A stretch of 64,000 nucleotides of DNA from Varibaculum prostatecancerukia (GCF_943169825.2 NZ_OW968402.1:62001-126000), one strand, 5' to 3'. Shown: positions 1 through 9,159, counted from the stretch's first letter. Made by a program: numbers and translations. The notes: a model not told the origin generated them from the sequence alone.

Positions 1-1
1 G

Positions 2-691
2 GAAATCCGGGTAGTTAAATACCGTACCGGGAAAAAGATTGCCTGGCGGGTTGATATTCGCGGCACCCAGGTGTGGAGCGCTCGCGGGCCGCATCCACAA
101 GATATGCGCACCAACCTGCAAACTAATGCTTCGGGATTGGCGGGCAGTTCTGATATGACAAAAGCGGTTACCCGCGCCCTCGATCAGGCCGGATATCATC
201 GCGGACAGCCGGTAGAACTGATTGGACATTCCCAAGGGGGAGCCGTGGCCGCGCAGATGGGATCGAATCCCTATTTAGCGAAGAAATATAACGTTAAAAG
301 CGTGGTGACTATGGGATCTAATATCGGAAGTTTTCGCCCGGCGCGGGGAGTGCATATGGTGGCGTTGGAAAACGGTGCCGATGTGGTGCCCCGTCTAGAT
401 GGGCGAGCCAATTCCAATGTTCCTAACCTGACTACCGTGCAGACCTACAAGGATCATCAGTCTCTGGGTGCCAATCACTCTAAAGAACTCTATGCGCAGA
501 TAGCGAAGGCTTGGCAACGCTCGGGTGATGGTGACTATTACCGTTTTGTGGAGGCGCGTAACCGCAACTTAGGGATAAATAAGAGTACTACTGCCAGCGC
601 GCAATCCTTTGTAGTGAATCGGGTGGAAGCTCCGCAGCCGAAAAGTTCAAAGGCTTTTGAAAAGTTGGTGCAATCTTGGGGAAAGAGTTAG
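2..691 (+). CDS. alpha/beta hydrolase (lipase-like), 5'-truncated by window edge
   Basis: The reading frame is open from base 2 to the TAG ending at 691, so this is the C-terminal part of a larger protein; the GTG at 71 is probably internal. The nucleophile elbow reads GHSQGG, followed by a strand with MGSN, an acidic stretch ENGADVVPRLDG and a late His in KDHQSLGANH, which together give a plausible Ser-Asp-His triad. The upstream motif DIRGTQVWS and the DMRTNLQ segment resemble a family of actinobacterial proteins in which a lipase-like domain closes a long, often exported polypeptide. Substrate is unknown. The tail after the hydrolase core (about residue 160 onward from the GTG) is basic and low in complexity. 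The missing N-terminus prevents deciding whether the protein is secreted, for example through a type VII route. Confidence 0.75.
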   Translation, partial: EIRVVKYRTGKKIAWRVDIRGTQVWSARGPHPQDMRTNLQTNASGLAGSSDMTKAVTRALDQAGYHRGQPVELIGHSQGGAVAAQMGSNPYLAKKYNVKSVVTMGSNIGSFRPARGVHMVALENGADVVPRLDGRANSNVPNLTTVQTYKDHQSLGANHSKELYAQIAKAWQRSGDGDYYRFVEARNRNLGINKSTTASAQSFVVNRVEAPQPKSSKAFEKLVQSWGKS

Positions 692-768
692 CCCAGTAAA
701 GCGGTAGCTTGCTTTTAAAAACAAGTGACCCAAACGGCGGCGATTAGGCGGGAGAAAATCTGCGGAAC

Positions 769-2247
769 TTAAACCAGCAGGGTAATTAGCGTCAGCATCG
801 CCACTGCAATCTCGCAGAATCCTACTCGCGAAACTGTAACTAGCTGCGGAGAGCGCCGCTGGAGCAGGGGTACTGCCAATGAGCGCGCAAATAGCAGCAC
901 CCAAACCAGCAGGTGCCACCAGGTTACCCAGCCCAAAATAAAGAACCCTACGACGACTGCGGTTAAGACGGCGTGACAGGCGACCGAAAACGCCAAGAAT
1001 GACTGGGAGCCGCGTTGGCGTATTAGGGAACGTACATAGGGAACAGTTGACCAATAGTAGGAGGTGACTATCCAGGCCACTACCAGCATCCAACTCCAGC
1101 CTTGCAGGTTGCCAGTGGGGGAAACTACCCATTCAATATTGCTGGTGGCAGTATGTTCTAGCCAGGAAATCGGGGCAAAAGAACGAGCAAATTGAGTCCC
1201 AATGTCATAGGCGACTAGGGTCATTACTCCGGTTGCCAAGATGGTGCTAGTGCGTGCCAATAGGGAACGTTCGCGGTGACGTACTGATTCGGTAACCGCA
1301 ATTATGATCAGCGGGAAGAATACTATTGCCCACTCCAGTAAGGGAGGGGCTAGCAAAAGGCAAATAATTCCTAAAATCAGGGTTATTGTCCCGTAGATTT
1401 GCAAGGGCTTGAAGTAGCGGTCTTTACGACGGGAGCGCAGCCAGATTCCCCCCACGTTAAACGCGAAATATCCGCAAATCCACAGCGCGAACACTAACCA
1501 GTGGATCCAGCGCAGTGAAGATTCGATGACTCCAATCCAGTAGGGCAGCAGTGCCATCGCATAGGCACCCTCTTGCGCAGGTACCCACCCGGCACGTGCC
1601 CACCGCCCCCAGCGGTAATCGCTTTTACCTGTTCGCTTTACTGATTTACTGCTTTTGTCTTTACCTGCTTTTTTCTCTTTGAAGGAGGTATCGTCGCTCT
1701 CTGAGGGCTTAGAAAGTTGCGAAAACTCGGTGCTAGTAACCCGCCGAAACCGAGAAGTACGCGCTTTTACTCCCGGCAGATGCAGTTTTTCTAAGGCCGG
1801 TGACACTTCTTCCTTCACCGACGTGACCTCGGAAGCAGCCGGAGTGTCTTCTACAGGCTTCTCGGAGTTGCTATGAACGGCATCTCTCAGCAGAGGAGCC
1901 CGAACCTTTTGAATATTTCCGGTGTTGGGTACGGCAGTCACCCCGCCAGTGGCGGTAACTGCCGATCCGTCCTCGGCGCTAAATCCCTGAGGTTTTCGGG
2001 CTAATAGTGAGCGACGTTGTGGATGATTCTTAGGGTTCGGAAAAGCATCTTGGGCGGCGGGCGCATTTAGAGAAGAGTTGGGAATAGTGCTGTGCGGCTC
2101 TAGCTCCTGATAAGGGACATTAGCTCGCTTTTCCCCATCCTCGCCCGAAATATTTTCGGGTTTTTCGGCTCCGTACGCTTTTGACACAAGGGTAACGGTA
2201 CTATGAACTAATGAGATTCGGCTTAACGCTGGCTCACGAAGCGGCAA
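769..2247 (-). CDS. YwiC-like integral membrane protein with long disordered N-terminus
   Basis: The C-terminal half (about residues 215-492) has roughly eight hydrophobic helices and opens with GWVPAQEGAYAMALLPYW, the typical start of YwiC-like proteins, a membrane family of unknown function. The first ~210 residues are polar, rich in Ser, Glu, Lys and Pro, with no membrane segment, so they are probably a cytoplasmic disordered tail. The start is uncertain: the longest frame begins with TTG at 2247, has no clear Shine-Dalgarno sequence, and GTG codons lie slightly downstream (for example the Val before SKAYGAEK). It is transcribed away from the oxidoreductase operon that begins at 2470, so the two share the 220-base divergent region. 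In other bacteria YwiC-like genes often sit near anaerobic respiration genes, but no function is established. Confidence 0.7.
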   Translation of the reverse strand: MPLREPALSRISLVHSTVTLVSKAYGAEKPENISGEDGEKRANVPYQELEPHSTIPNSSLNAPAAQDAFPNPKNHPQRRSLLARKPQGFSAEDGSAVTATGGVTAVPNTGNIQKVRAPLLRDAVHSNSEKPVEDTPAASEVTSVKEEVSPALEKLHLPGVKARTSRFRRVTSTEFSQLSKPSESDDTSFKEKKAGKDKSSKSVKRTGKSDYRWGRWARAGWVPAQEGAYAMALLPYWIGVIESSLRWIHWLVFALWICGYFAFNVGGIWLRSRRKDRYFKPLQIYGTITLILGIICLLLAPPLLEWAIVFFPLIIIAVTESVRHRERSLLARTSTILATGVMTLVAYDIGTQFARSFAPISWLEHTATSNIEWVVSPTGNLQGWSWMLVVAWIVTSYYWSTVPYVRSLIRQRGSQSFLAFSVACHAVLTAVVVGFFILGWVTWWHLLVWVLLFARSLAVPLLQRRSPQLVTVSRVGFCEIAVAMLTLITLLV

Positions 2248-2469
2248 CGATTCGGTATCAATTAGATATATAAGCGCCGGCTACAGTACTTAATAACACT
2301 TTGGTCACAATTTTAACAAGGGTTCAAAGCGCGATTTTTCTTATTTAAGATACATTTGCGTCAGGGAATCCTGTGCTTTTTATCCGAGCTTTGATTATTA
2401 AAAGTGCTGGTAATCGCGTTTTAAAAAAGAGATAGCTTTTTGGCGGGATCGCCGCCCTAAGGTGAAAGC

Positions 2470-3045
2470 ATGACTGAAGTTCGTATTCATGGCAGAGGCG
2501 GACAAGGGGTCGTAACTGCAGCTGATCTCATTGCCTTCGCGGCGTTCACCGATGGGCATCATGCGCAGGCGTTCCCTTCCTTTGGTTCCGAGCGCACCGG
2601 CGCCCCGGTAGTTTCCTACTGCCGTATTGAAGATAAAGAGATCCGTACCCGCGAACCCGTTCAGGAACCTGACCTGGTGGTGGTACAGGATGCCACCCTG
2701 CTGGCAATCATGGACGTATTTTCGGGGCTGAAACCGGACGGCTTCGCCCTGGTGAACTCGGCAAAATCTGCCTCTGAACTGGGGATCGAGGAAGTGGTTG
2801 CTGCCCACCCGCAAGGGCATGTGGTGATGATTCCGGCCACCGAGATCGCGAAGAAACACCTGGGGCGTCCCCTACCGAACGCGGTGATGCTGGGGGGAGC
2901 GGCCGCCCTCACCGGGCTGGTGCGCCTATCCAGCGTTACCCAGGCGATTCAAAACCGTTTCCACGGCAAAGTGGGCGAGGGGAACGTGGCCGCCGCGGTT
3001 GCCGCCTACGAAATGGTCAGCTCGATGAAAGAAGAGGCCAAGTAA
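2470..3045 (+). CDS. porG: 2-oxoacid:acceptor oxidoreductase, gamma subunit
   Basis: This 191-residue protein begins with EVRIHGRGGQGVVTAADL, the signature of the gamma (CoA-contacting) subunit of pyruvate/2-ketoisovalerate oxidoreductases, and carries the conserved HAQAFPSFGSERTGAPV block. It is the first of four tightly packed genes (gamma, alpha, beta, flavoprotein-ferredoxin). The complex oxidatively decarboxylates a 2-oxoacid, probably pyruvate, to the acyl-CoA with CO2 release. The start ATG follows AAGGTG with good spacing. The alpha gene starts one base after this stop, so translation is likely coupled. No separate ferredoxin-like delta subunit is present in the operon; its role is taken by the C-terminus of the fourth gene. 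Confidence 0.92.
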   Translation: MTEVRIHGRGGQGVVTAADLIAFAAFTDGHHAQAFPSFGSERTGAPVVSYCRIEDKEIRTREPVQEPDLVVVQDATLLAIMDVFSGLKPDGFALVNSAKSASELGIEEVVAAHPQGHVVMIPATEIAKKHLGRPLPNAVMLGGAAALTGLVRLSSVTQAIQNRFHGKVGEGNVAAAVAAYEMVSSMKEEAK

Positions 3046-3046
3046 C

Positions 3047-4312
3047 GTGCTAAAACAAATTGAAGGTTCGCAAGCTATTGCGCAATCAGTTGCCGCCTGC
3101 AGCCCGGAAGTTATCAGCGCCTACCCGATTAGCCCCCAAACCCACATCGTAGAAGCACTATCTGCGCTGGTAAAAGCGGGCAAAATGGGCAGCGCCGAAT
3201 ACATCAACGTTGAATCCGAGTTCGCGGCCATGTCGGCGTGCATCGGAGCTTCGGCAGTGGGGGCGCGCACCTATACCGCCACCGCTTCCCAGGGACTGCT
3301 CTATATGGTTGAAGCCGTCTACAATGCCTCGGGCCTGGGCTTACCAATAGTAATGACCGTGGCTAACCGGGCAATCGGTGGACCAATCAATATCTGGAAT
3401 GACCATTCCGATACTATGAGCCAACGTGAATCCGGGTGGCTGCAACTATTCGCCGAGAACAACCAGGAAGCCTCGGATCTGCACGTGCAAGCCTTTAGGA
3501 TCGCCGAAGAACTTTCGGTTCCGGTAATGGTGTGTATGGATGGCTTCATTTTGACCCACGCGGTGGAACAGGTAGATGTACCGGAAAAAGAGCAGGTAGA
3601 AAAGTTTTTACCTCCCTATAGTCCTCGCGTCGTCCTCGACCCGGCTGATCCCATTACTATTGGGGCAATGGTGGGTCCGGAGGCCTTTACCGAAGTTAAG
3701 TACCTTCAACACGTAAAACAGTTGCAGGCCTTAGAGCTCATCCCCAAAGTACAGGCAGAGTTTAAGGAGGTTTTCGGGCGCGATTCGGGCGGTCTAGTTC
3801 GCCCCTACCGGCTCGAGGACGCCGAAACCGTAATCGTGGCGATGGGATCGGTGCTGGGCACCATCAAAGACGTAGTCGATGAGCGGCGGGACAAAGGTGA
3901 AAAGATTGGGGTGCTGGGGATTTGCTCCTTCCGTCCCTTCCCCTTCGAAGAGGTAGCAAAATATCTCGGGAATGCCAAACGCTTTGTGTGCCTCGAGAAA
4001 GCCTTCAGCTTAGGGATCGGCGGAATCGTGGCTTCTCATTGTCGCTCCGCCCTCTCGCGAGCCGGAAAATCCGTTCGCGACTATGAAGTAATCGCTGGTC
4101 TGGGCGGGCGAAACATCACGGAGCGTTCCCTAAATCAAATGCTAGATCAGGCAGTCGCGGACCAGCTTGAGCATTTGACCTTCCTGGATTTGGATCAGGA
4201 ACTGGTCGAAGCCGAACTGGAGCGGGAGAAAGCTACTCGGCGTTCTGGTCCGATCAGTGAAAACATTCAACGTCACGCCACTCAGCGTGCCAATGCGGCG
4301 CGCGGAATCTAG
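3047..4312 (+). CDS. porA: 2-oxoacid:acceptor oxidoreductase, alpha subunit
   Basis: A 421-residue protein of the PorA family. It opens with EGSQAIAQSVAACSPEVISA and YPISPQTHIVEAL, the pyrimidine-binding domain I that contacts the thiamine diphosphate and substrate, and has the conserved AEYINVESEFAAMSACIGA and TATASQGLLYM segments. Domain II follows from about residue 245 (RPYRLEDAETVIVAMGS). The start is GTG at 3047, preceded by GAAGAGG in the end of the gamma gene. It pairs with the beta subunit to form the active site. The motif set is closest to pyruvate oxidoreductases, but substrate preference between pyruvate and branched 2-oxoacids cannot be fixed from sequence alone. Confidence 0.92.
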   Translation: MLKQIEGSQAIAQSVAACSPEVISAYPISPQTHIVEALSALVKAGKMGSAEYINVESEFAAMSACIGASAVGARTYTATASQGLLYMVEAVYNASGLGLPIVMTVANRAIGGPINIWNDHSDTMSQRESGWLQLFAENNQEASDLHVQAFRIAEELSVPVMVCMDGFILTHAVEQVDVPEKEQVEKFLPPYSPRVVLDPADPITIGAMVGPEAFTEVKYLQHVKQLQALELIPKVQAEFKEVFGRDSGGLVRPYRLEDAETVIVAMGSVLGTIKDVVDERRDKGEKIGVLGICSFRPFPFEEVAKYLGNAKRFVCLEKAFSLGIGGIVASHCRSALSRAGKSVRDYEVIAGLGGRNITERSLNQMLDQAVADQLEHLTFLDLDQELVEAELEREKATRRSGPISENIQRHATQRANAARGI

Positions 4313-4322
4313 GAGGCAGGCA

Positions 4323-5585
4323 ATGTCATCAACTATGAGTGTTCCGCTTCCGGAACCGCAGTTTCGCGAAAGCGTTGAAACCGCGATTCCGGCACGCGAA
4401 AATGTAAAGTTTTATCAGGTGGGTTCCTATGCGGTCGGTAACCGACTGGCAGAACTCGATTACCGTTCCGTTCAGTCAGACCCCAACCGGATCAATTCCC
4501 TAACTTCCGGTCACCGCGCCTGCCAGGGCTGCGGGGAAGCCCTGGGGGCACGCTACGCCCTCGACACCGCAATGGAGGCGGCGGGAAAGGACCTGGTAGC
4601 AGTCAACGCCACCGGCTGCCTAGAGGTTTTTTCTACCCCTTACCCGGAAACTGCTTGGACGATTCCCTGGGTGCACTCCCTTTTCGGGAATGCTCCCGCA
4701 GTTGCTTCTGGGGCGGCGGCAGCTTTGCGCGCCAAAGGCAAGAACACCCGGGTAGTTGCCCAGGGCGGAGATGGCGGCACCGTAGATATCGGCATGGGCT
4801 GCCTGTCAGGCATGTTCGAACGCAACGACGACGTCCTCTATATTTGCTACGACAATGGCGCCTATATGAATACCGGGGTACAGCGAAGCGGCGCCACTCC
4901 GCCCGCGGCACGTACCGCCACCACCCAGCCGGTAGGCGAACATCCTGGAAACGTGTTTGGCCAGGGTAAAGATGTGCCGCGAATCGCGATGGCGCACGAA
5001 GTTCCTTATGTGGCCACCGCGACGGTAGCGGATTTGCGCGACCTGGAATACAAGGTACGCAAAGCGATGCAGTTCCACGGTTCCCGCTATATTCACGTAT
5101 TGGTGCCCTGTCCCCTGGGCTGGGGCTCGGCCTCCAACCTAACTATTCGCCTGGCGCGCCTGGCCACCCAATGTGGGCTGTTCCCAGTGTATGAGGCCGA
5201 GAACGGGGAAATCACTTCGGTTACCAAATTGCGCCGCCCGGTACCGGTCACCGAATATATGCGTCCGCAGCGCCGCTTCGCCCATGTGTTTAAGAAGGGG
5301 CAAGAGGAAGTGCTAGAGCGGATGCAGCAAATCGCGGATCGTAATATCCGCCGTTACGGCCTGATTGATCCGGATCAGCTGGATGAGGACGTGCTGGAGC
5401 GCATCCTGGCGGCAGGCGAAGATCCCGAGGGTCGCTACACTCAACGCATTATCGAAGAAGCCTCGAAAGCTAAACGCACCCAAAGCGATGCTTTTTCAAC
5501 AGATGATCACCCCGTTTCCGGGGCAACCTCTGCTTCTGCGATGCGTCATCTTGCCGGAAACTCGGCTGCAAAGGGGGAAAACTAA
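4323..5585 (+). CDS. porB: 2-oxoacid:acceptor oxidoreductase, beta subunit (TPP-binding)
   Basis: This 420-residue protein holds the thiamine-diphosphate site: GDGG and IGMG followed by YDNGAYMNTGVQRSG. The cluster-ligand motif GHRACQGCGEAL and a further Cys in NATGCLEV match the [4Fe-4S] ligands of PorB. The chosen ATG at 4323 lies seven bases after an AGGAGG that overlaps the alpha stop codon; the frame is open further upstream but lacks a ribosome site there. The N-terminus is about 60 residues longer than the cluster motif needs, and the C-terminus carries an extra ~90-residue acidic/helical tail beyond the catalytic fold. It is the third gene of the operon and ends four bases before the flavoprotein start. 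Confidence 0.92.
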   Translation: MSSTMSVPLPEPQFRESVETAIPARENVKFYQVGSYAVGNRLAELDYRSVQSDPNRINSLTSGHRACQGCGEALGARYALDTAMEAAGKDLVAVNATGCLEVFSTPYPETAWTIPWVHSLFGNAPAVASGAAAALRAKGKNTRVVAQGGDGGTVDIGMGCLSGMFERNDDVLYICYDNGAYMNTGVQRSGATPPAARTATTQPVGEHPGNVFGQGKDVPRIAMAHEVPYVATATVADLRDLEYKVRKAMQFHGSRYIHVLVPCPLGWGSASNLTIRLARLATQCGLFPVYEAENGEITSVTKLRRPVPVTEYMRPQRRFAHVFKKGQEEVLERMQQIADRNIRRYGLIDPDQLDEDVLERILAAGEDPEGRYTQRIIEEASKAKRTQSDAFSTDDHPVSGATSASAMRHLAGNSAAKGEN

Positions 5586-7244
5586 ATGAGTGAAACTGCT
5601 CTGCCTACACCGGAGGTACGCAGCGAAGATACCGCTCCTTGGGCGGTGACCTTGAACGTGGGGTCTTCGCTGGCGAACGAAACCGGGTCTTGGCGTACCG
5701 AACGTCCGGTTTATGTATCCATGTTGCCCCCTTGTAATAAGGCTTGCCCGGCGGGTGAGAATGTCCAGGCTTGGCTTTATCACGCCGAAGAGGGCGACTA
5801 CGAATCCGCCTGGCGTGAAATCATGGTAAATAATCCACTACCTGCCACGATGGGCCGGGTTTGCTACCATCCTTGCCAAACCGCCTGTAACCGCGGGCAA
5901 ATGGATGAAGCCGTAGGGATCAACGCTATTGAACGTTTCCTGGGCGATAAAGCTATTGAAGAAGGCTGGAACGTAAGCGTAGATGCGGCTCCCAGCGGTA
6001 AACATGTGCTAGTGGTGGGGGCGGGCCCTTCCGGGCTGTCCGCTGCCTATCACCTGCGCCGTCTCGGCCACGAAGTTACCGTAAAAGATGCCGGTCCGAT
6101 GGCCGGCGGGATGATGCGCTTTGGGATCCCGAAGTATCGTCTGCCCCGCGAGGTGCTCGATGCCGAGATTAAACGGATCGAGGATCTGGGGGTACGTTTC
6201 GAGTTCAATGCCAAAGTCGAAAATGTTGACGATGTAGCAGATGACTTTGATGCCGTGTTTTTGGCGGTGGGTGCCCATATTGGTCGTCATGCCGATATTC
6301 CTGCTGGTGGCTCTGCGAAAGTTATGGACGCGGTTCAGCTACTTGCCGATATGGAGGGCGAGGACAAGCCGATGCTGGGGCGGCGGGTTGTTATCTATGG
6401 CGGGGGTAATACCGCTATTGACGCTGCTCGGACTGCAAAACGCCTAGGCGCGGAAGAAGCGGTGATTGTTTATCGCCGTAACCGTGACCGGATGCCTGCC
6501 CACGATTCTGAGGTTACAGAGGCCGAGGAAGAGGGGATTATGATGCGCTGGCTGTCCACCATTAAACATATTGATGGTGGCAAGCTTACGGTCGAGAAAA
6601 TGGAGCTGGATGAGAACGGTTTCCCCCAGCCGACCGGCGAGTATGAAGAACTCGGTGCCGATTCGGTGGTGATGGCGTTAGGCCAAGAATCCGATTTGGG
6701 TCTAGTCGAGCGCGCCCACGATATCGAAATCGAAAAGGGTGTAGTCCAGGTCAACTCGCAAATGATGACCGGGCGTCACGGCGTTTTTGCCGGTGGTGAC
6801 ATGGTGCCTTCCGAACGCACCGTTACGGTAGCGATTGGTCACGGCAAGAAAGCTGCCCGCTATATTGACGCCTTCTTGCACGGCACCGAATACCACAAGC
6901 CCCCGGTCACCGGGGACGCCACCTATGACCGCCTTACTAACTGGTATTACGCGGACGCTCCCCACCGGGTACGCGCCAAGATCGAATCTGCCCGCCGGGC
7001 TTCTACCTTTGACGAGGTGGTGCAGGGCTTAGATCAAGATTCTGCCCTCTTTGAGGCGCGGCGCTGTATGTCTTGTGGCAACTGTTTCGGCTGCGATAAC
7101 TGTTTCGGAGTCTGCCCCGATAACGCCATCACCAAGATCAAACCTGGCGAGTACGAGTTCAAGTATGACTACTGTAAAGGCTGCGGGATCTGCGCCGAAG
7201 AGTGTCCTTGTGGCTCCATCATGATGATTCCAGAGGAAAGCTAG
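5586..7244 (+). CDS. NAD(P)-linked FAD oxidoreductase (GltD-like) fused to 2x[4Fe-4S] ferredoxin
   Basis: This 552-residue protein is a GltD/dihydropyrimidine-dehydrogenase-like electron-transfer subunit. Residues ~50-101 hold the N-terminal Fe-S Cys set (C50, C54, C93, C97, C101). A dinucleotide motif VVGAGPSG (about 143-150) binds FAD and a second, YGGGNTAIDAA (about 270), should bind NAD(P). The C-terminus (about 494-545) is a bacterial ferredoxin domain with CMSCGNC...CGVCP-type and CKGCGICAEECP ligands. The architecture recalls the flavoprotein and ferredoxin subunits of phenylglyoxylate:NAD oxidoreductase, here joined in one chain. With the three upstream subunits it would pass electrons from 2-oxoacid oxidation to NAD(P)+ rather than only to free ferredoxin. 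The gene abuts porB. Confidence 0.85.
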   Translation: MSETALPTPEVRSEDTAPWAVTLNVGSSLANETGSWRTERPVYVSMLPPCNKACPAGENVQAWLYHAEEGDYESAWREIMVNNPLPATMGRVCYHPCQTACNRGQMDEAVGINAIERFLGDKAIEEGWNVSVDAAPSGKHVLVVGAGPSGLSAAYHLRRLGHEVTVKDAGPMAGGMMRFGIPKYRLPREVLDAEIKRIEDLGVRFEFNAKVENVDDVADDFDAVFLAVGAHIGRHADIPAGGSAKVMDAVQLLADMEGEDKPMLGRRVVIYGGGNTAIDAARTAKRLGAEEAVIVYRRNRDRMPAHDSEVTEAEEEGIMMRWLSTIKHIDGGKLTVEKMELDENGFPQPTGEYEELGADSVVMALGQESDLGLVERAHDIEIEKGVVQVNSQMMTGRHGVFAGGDMVPSERTVTVAIGHGKKAARYIDAFLHGTEYHKPPVTGDATYDRLTNWYYADAPHRVRAKIESARRASTFDEVVQGLDQDSALFEARRCMSCGNCFGCDNCFGVCPDNAITKIKPGEYEFKYDYCKGCGICAEECPCGSIMMIPEES

Positions 7245-7261
7245 GGAACTTCGGGGGAAAG

Positions 7262-7277
7262 CGCCCTGCACCGGGCG
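7262..7277. terminator. weak hairpin after the oxidoreductase operon
   Basis: A short CGCCC/GGGCG stem with a six-base loop is followed by GTTTCT. It lies between the operon end and the convergent membrane-protein gene, where a terminator is expected. The stem is short and the T-run poor, so this is a low-confidence call. Confidence 0.35.
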
Positions 7278-7396
7278 TTTCTGTCCCGCCGCCCGCTGCG
7301 TCCTCGCGCTAGGTTTGGGTGCGTAAATACGTCCTGGTTTAGGGCAGTGCGCTATTTTTGCCTGCGCCTTCGGCTGCACTTGGGACGCATGCGCCC

Positions 7397-8314
7397 TTAA
7401 CCGGTAATCAGGCGTGCCAGCGAGTAAATCGGCACCGAAATAAACAGGGTGGGCAGCAGGGCGAGTGCCAGTTGTCGCCAACGGTAATTCTTACCTGCCG
7501 GCACCATAAACAATACGTTGATGCAGGCCACCAAGAGTCCGGAGCCAAATCCCAACCCCAGAGTCATAACCCAGATGGCCAAGGCGGGGTTACGGTAGGC
7601 AAAGGGAATCGCCAGCGCGAGATCCGAATATCCGTAAAGTAAGAAATAGGTGAGGAATCCGGCGGCAATTATTCCACTCAAAACACAGTACAACCAGCGG
7701 ATACTAGCACGTTTAGCAGGCAGAGCCAGGGATAGGGAAGCTAATCCCATAGCCGGAAGGGCCGCCATTGCCAGCAGATTCATAGTGGGGTAGGCGGTGG
7801 CTAGTCCCCAGGCTGAACCTGCAGCTACCAGCGCACATCCGGTAATAGTGCTGGATAGCGACCAGGTAGTCAGGGGGCGATGTTTCCCGCGGGTCATTTC
7901 CGCGATGAACGCTGCCAATACGCACCAGGAAAGCACCAGTGGTACCCAGGTGAGATTAGTAGTAATTAAGGTAGCGAGCAGGCACCCGATTCCGGTTAGC
8001 GCCACCACGATGCCGGTGCGCGCCGGGCTGGGAGCTTGAGAAAGGCCGCCCCAGGTGAGGGCAACGGCGATAGTTACCGCGGCGGCGATGAGCACCACCA
8101 GGTAGGGGTTCCAATGCAGGAAAAACAGCATTGCCAGGGGAGGCAGTGCGGCCAGCAGCGCCACCCACCAGCTGCGGGCAGCTATGGGGGAAACGGATTT
8201 TTTCGCCGACGAATCTGGCAGTTTCGATGACTGCGGTAGTGCGGAAGCATGGGGTAGGTTAGGCTCACTCCCTTTGCGGGATGCCCCCTGAGGACTAGCT
8301 GCCGAATCTTCCAT
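7397..8314 (-). CDS. hypothetical polytopic membrane protein
   Basis: I do not recognise a characterised family. The protein has a polar ~45-residue N-terminus and then about nine or ten hydrophobic helices packed with Ala, Leu, Gly and Val and short loops. I chose the ATG at 8314 because GGGAGA lies about ten bases upstream of it; a longer frame begins with TTG at 8350 without a clear ribosome site. It converges with the oxidoreductase operon and diverges from the nitrobindin-like gene. No catalytic or transport motif is visible. Confidence 0.65.
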   Translation of the reverse strand: MEDSAASPQGASRKGSEPNLPHASALPQSSKLPDSSAKKSVSPIAARSWWVALLAALPPLAMLFFLHWNPYLVVLIAAAVTIAVALTWGGLSQAPSPARTGIVVALTGIGCLLATLITTNLTWVPLVLSWCVLAAFIAEMTRGKHRPLTTWSLSSTITGCALVAAGSAWGLATAYPTMNLLAMAALPAMGLASLSLALPAKRASIRWLYCVLSGIIAAGFLTYFLLYGYSDLALAIPFAYRNPALAIWVMTLGLGFGSGLLVACINVLFMVPAGKNYRWRQLALALLPTLFISVPIYSLARLITG

Positions 8315-8401
8315 ATTTTTGATGTTCTCCCGATTTTGCTCTTCGCCCAATTACGCCAGATTTCTGGCTTGCTGCTTCCTTACTCTACTAGGCTATAGCC
8401 C

Positions 8402-9157
8402 ATGATGGATTTACCTTTAGGTTTGGCGAAAGAATTAATCCCCCTGGCCTGGTTATTAGGCTCGTGGCGGGGCTGGGGAACCGCATATCTGCCTAAAGAC
8501 CCGGAAAATGAAAACGGCGAGCGCGAAGAATGTTTTATTTGGCAAGAAACTACTTTCCGCGCTACCGGCACTAACTTGCAGCAAGTAACTCTTACTTGGC
8601 TGGCCGAACCGGTCGCAGAAAAACCTGATATGCAGGCCGATGCGGCTACCGGGCTTTCGCAGCTGCGGCGCGGCGCTTTGATATGGCGGGAGGATACTTC
8701 CTGGCGAGTGACCGCTTCGGCAGTCGCCGATAGTGAGCAAGAGGCGAGGTCGCGTTGCCGCCTGACTTCCTCCGGCGGTCCCTACACCGCAGAGGTTTCT
8801 TGGGAGGCAGTCTCGATGGGGCCGCGGATCATGATTTCATCTCGCCGGGCTCCTGCCCCTTTCGAGCAGCTTTCGCGAATGATGGGGCTGGTTTCTTCGG
8901 AGCTGTTCTGGGCACAAGACTCGGTGCTGCCAGGTAAAGACTCCGAATCTGATTTTTCGGCGCGCCTGCTACGCCTGCCCGCGGGAGAGGAAACCTTAAC
9001 TGCCCCCGGGGTGACTTCTTTACCTGCCGGAGAGGACCCTCGCGGGGATCTAGATAAAGAGGAAGCCGCGGCGGGGGAAGAGAAAAAAGATAACGGCCAG
9101 GCAGCCGAAGGGGAGCGCGAGGAAACTCCCGACAACAATGGGGAAGCAGGAGCCTAA
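8402..9157 (+). CDS. FABP/nitrobindin-like beta-barrel protein
   Basis: The first ~190 residues match the actinobacterial FABP-like (DUF1794, nitrobindin) fold: LLGSWRGWGTAYLP at the start, alternating strand pattern, and RMMGLVSSELFWAQD near the end of the barrel. Nitrobindins bind heme through a C-terminal His; in the matching place this protein reads DSESDFSARLLRL with no His, so heme binding is doubtful. Residues ~200-251 form an acidic, disordered tail (Glu, Asp, Lys rich). The gene lies two bases before ygfZ, an order seen in many Actinobacteria, and the two probably form one transcript with dtd. The start may be either of two adjacent ATG codons at 8402 or 8405. Confidence 0.75.
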   Translation: MMDLPLGLAKELIPLAWLLGSWRGWGTAYLPKDPENENGEREECFIWQETTFRATGTNLQQVTLTWLAEPVAEKPDMQADAATGLSQLRRGALIWREDTSWRVTASAVADSEQEARSRCRLTSSGGPYTAEVSWEAVSMGPRIMISSRRAPAPFEQLSRMMGLVSSELFWAQDSVLPGKDSESDFSARLLRLPAGEETLTAPGVTSLPAGEDPRGDLDKEEAAAGEEKKDNGQAAEGEREETPDNNGEAGA

Positions 9158-9159
9158 AC

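Noticed and set aside
71-691. Start of the first gene at the GTG at 71
   Set aside because: The frame is open to the window edge and the preceding codons encode family-like sequence, so the gene begins outside the window.
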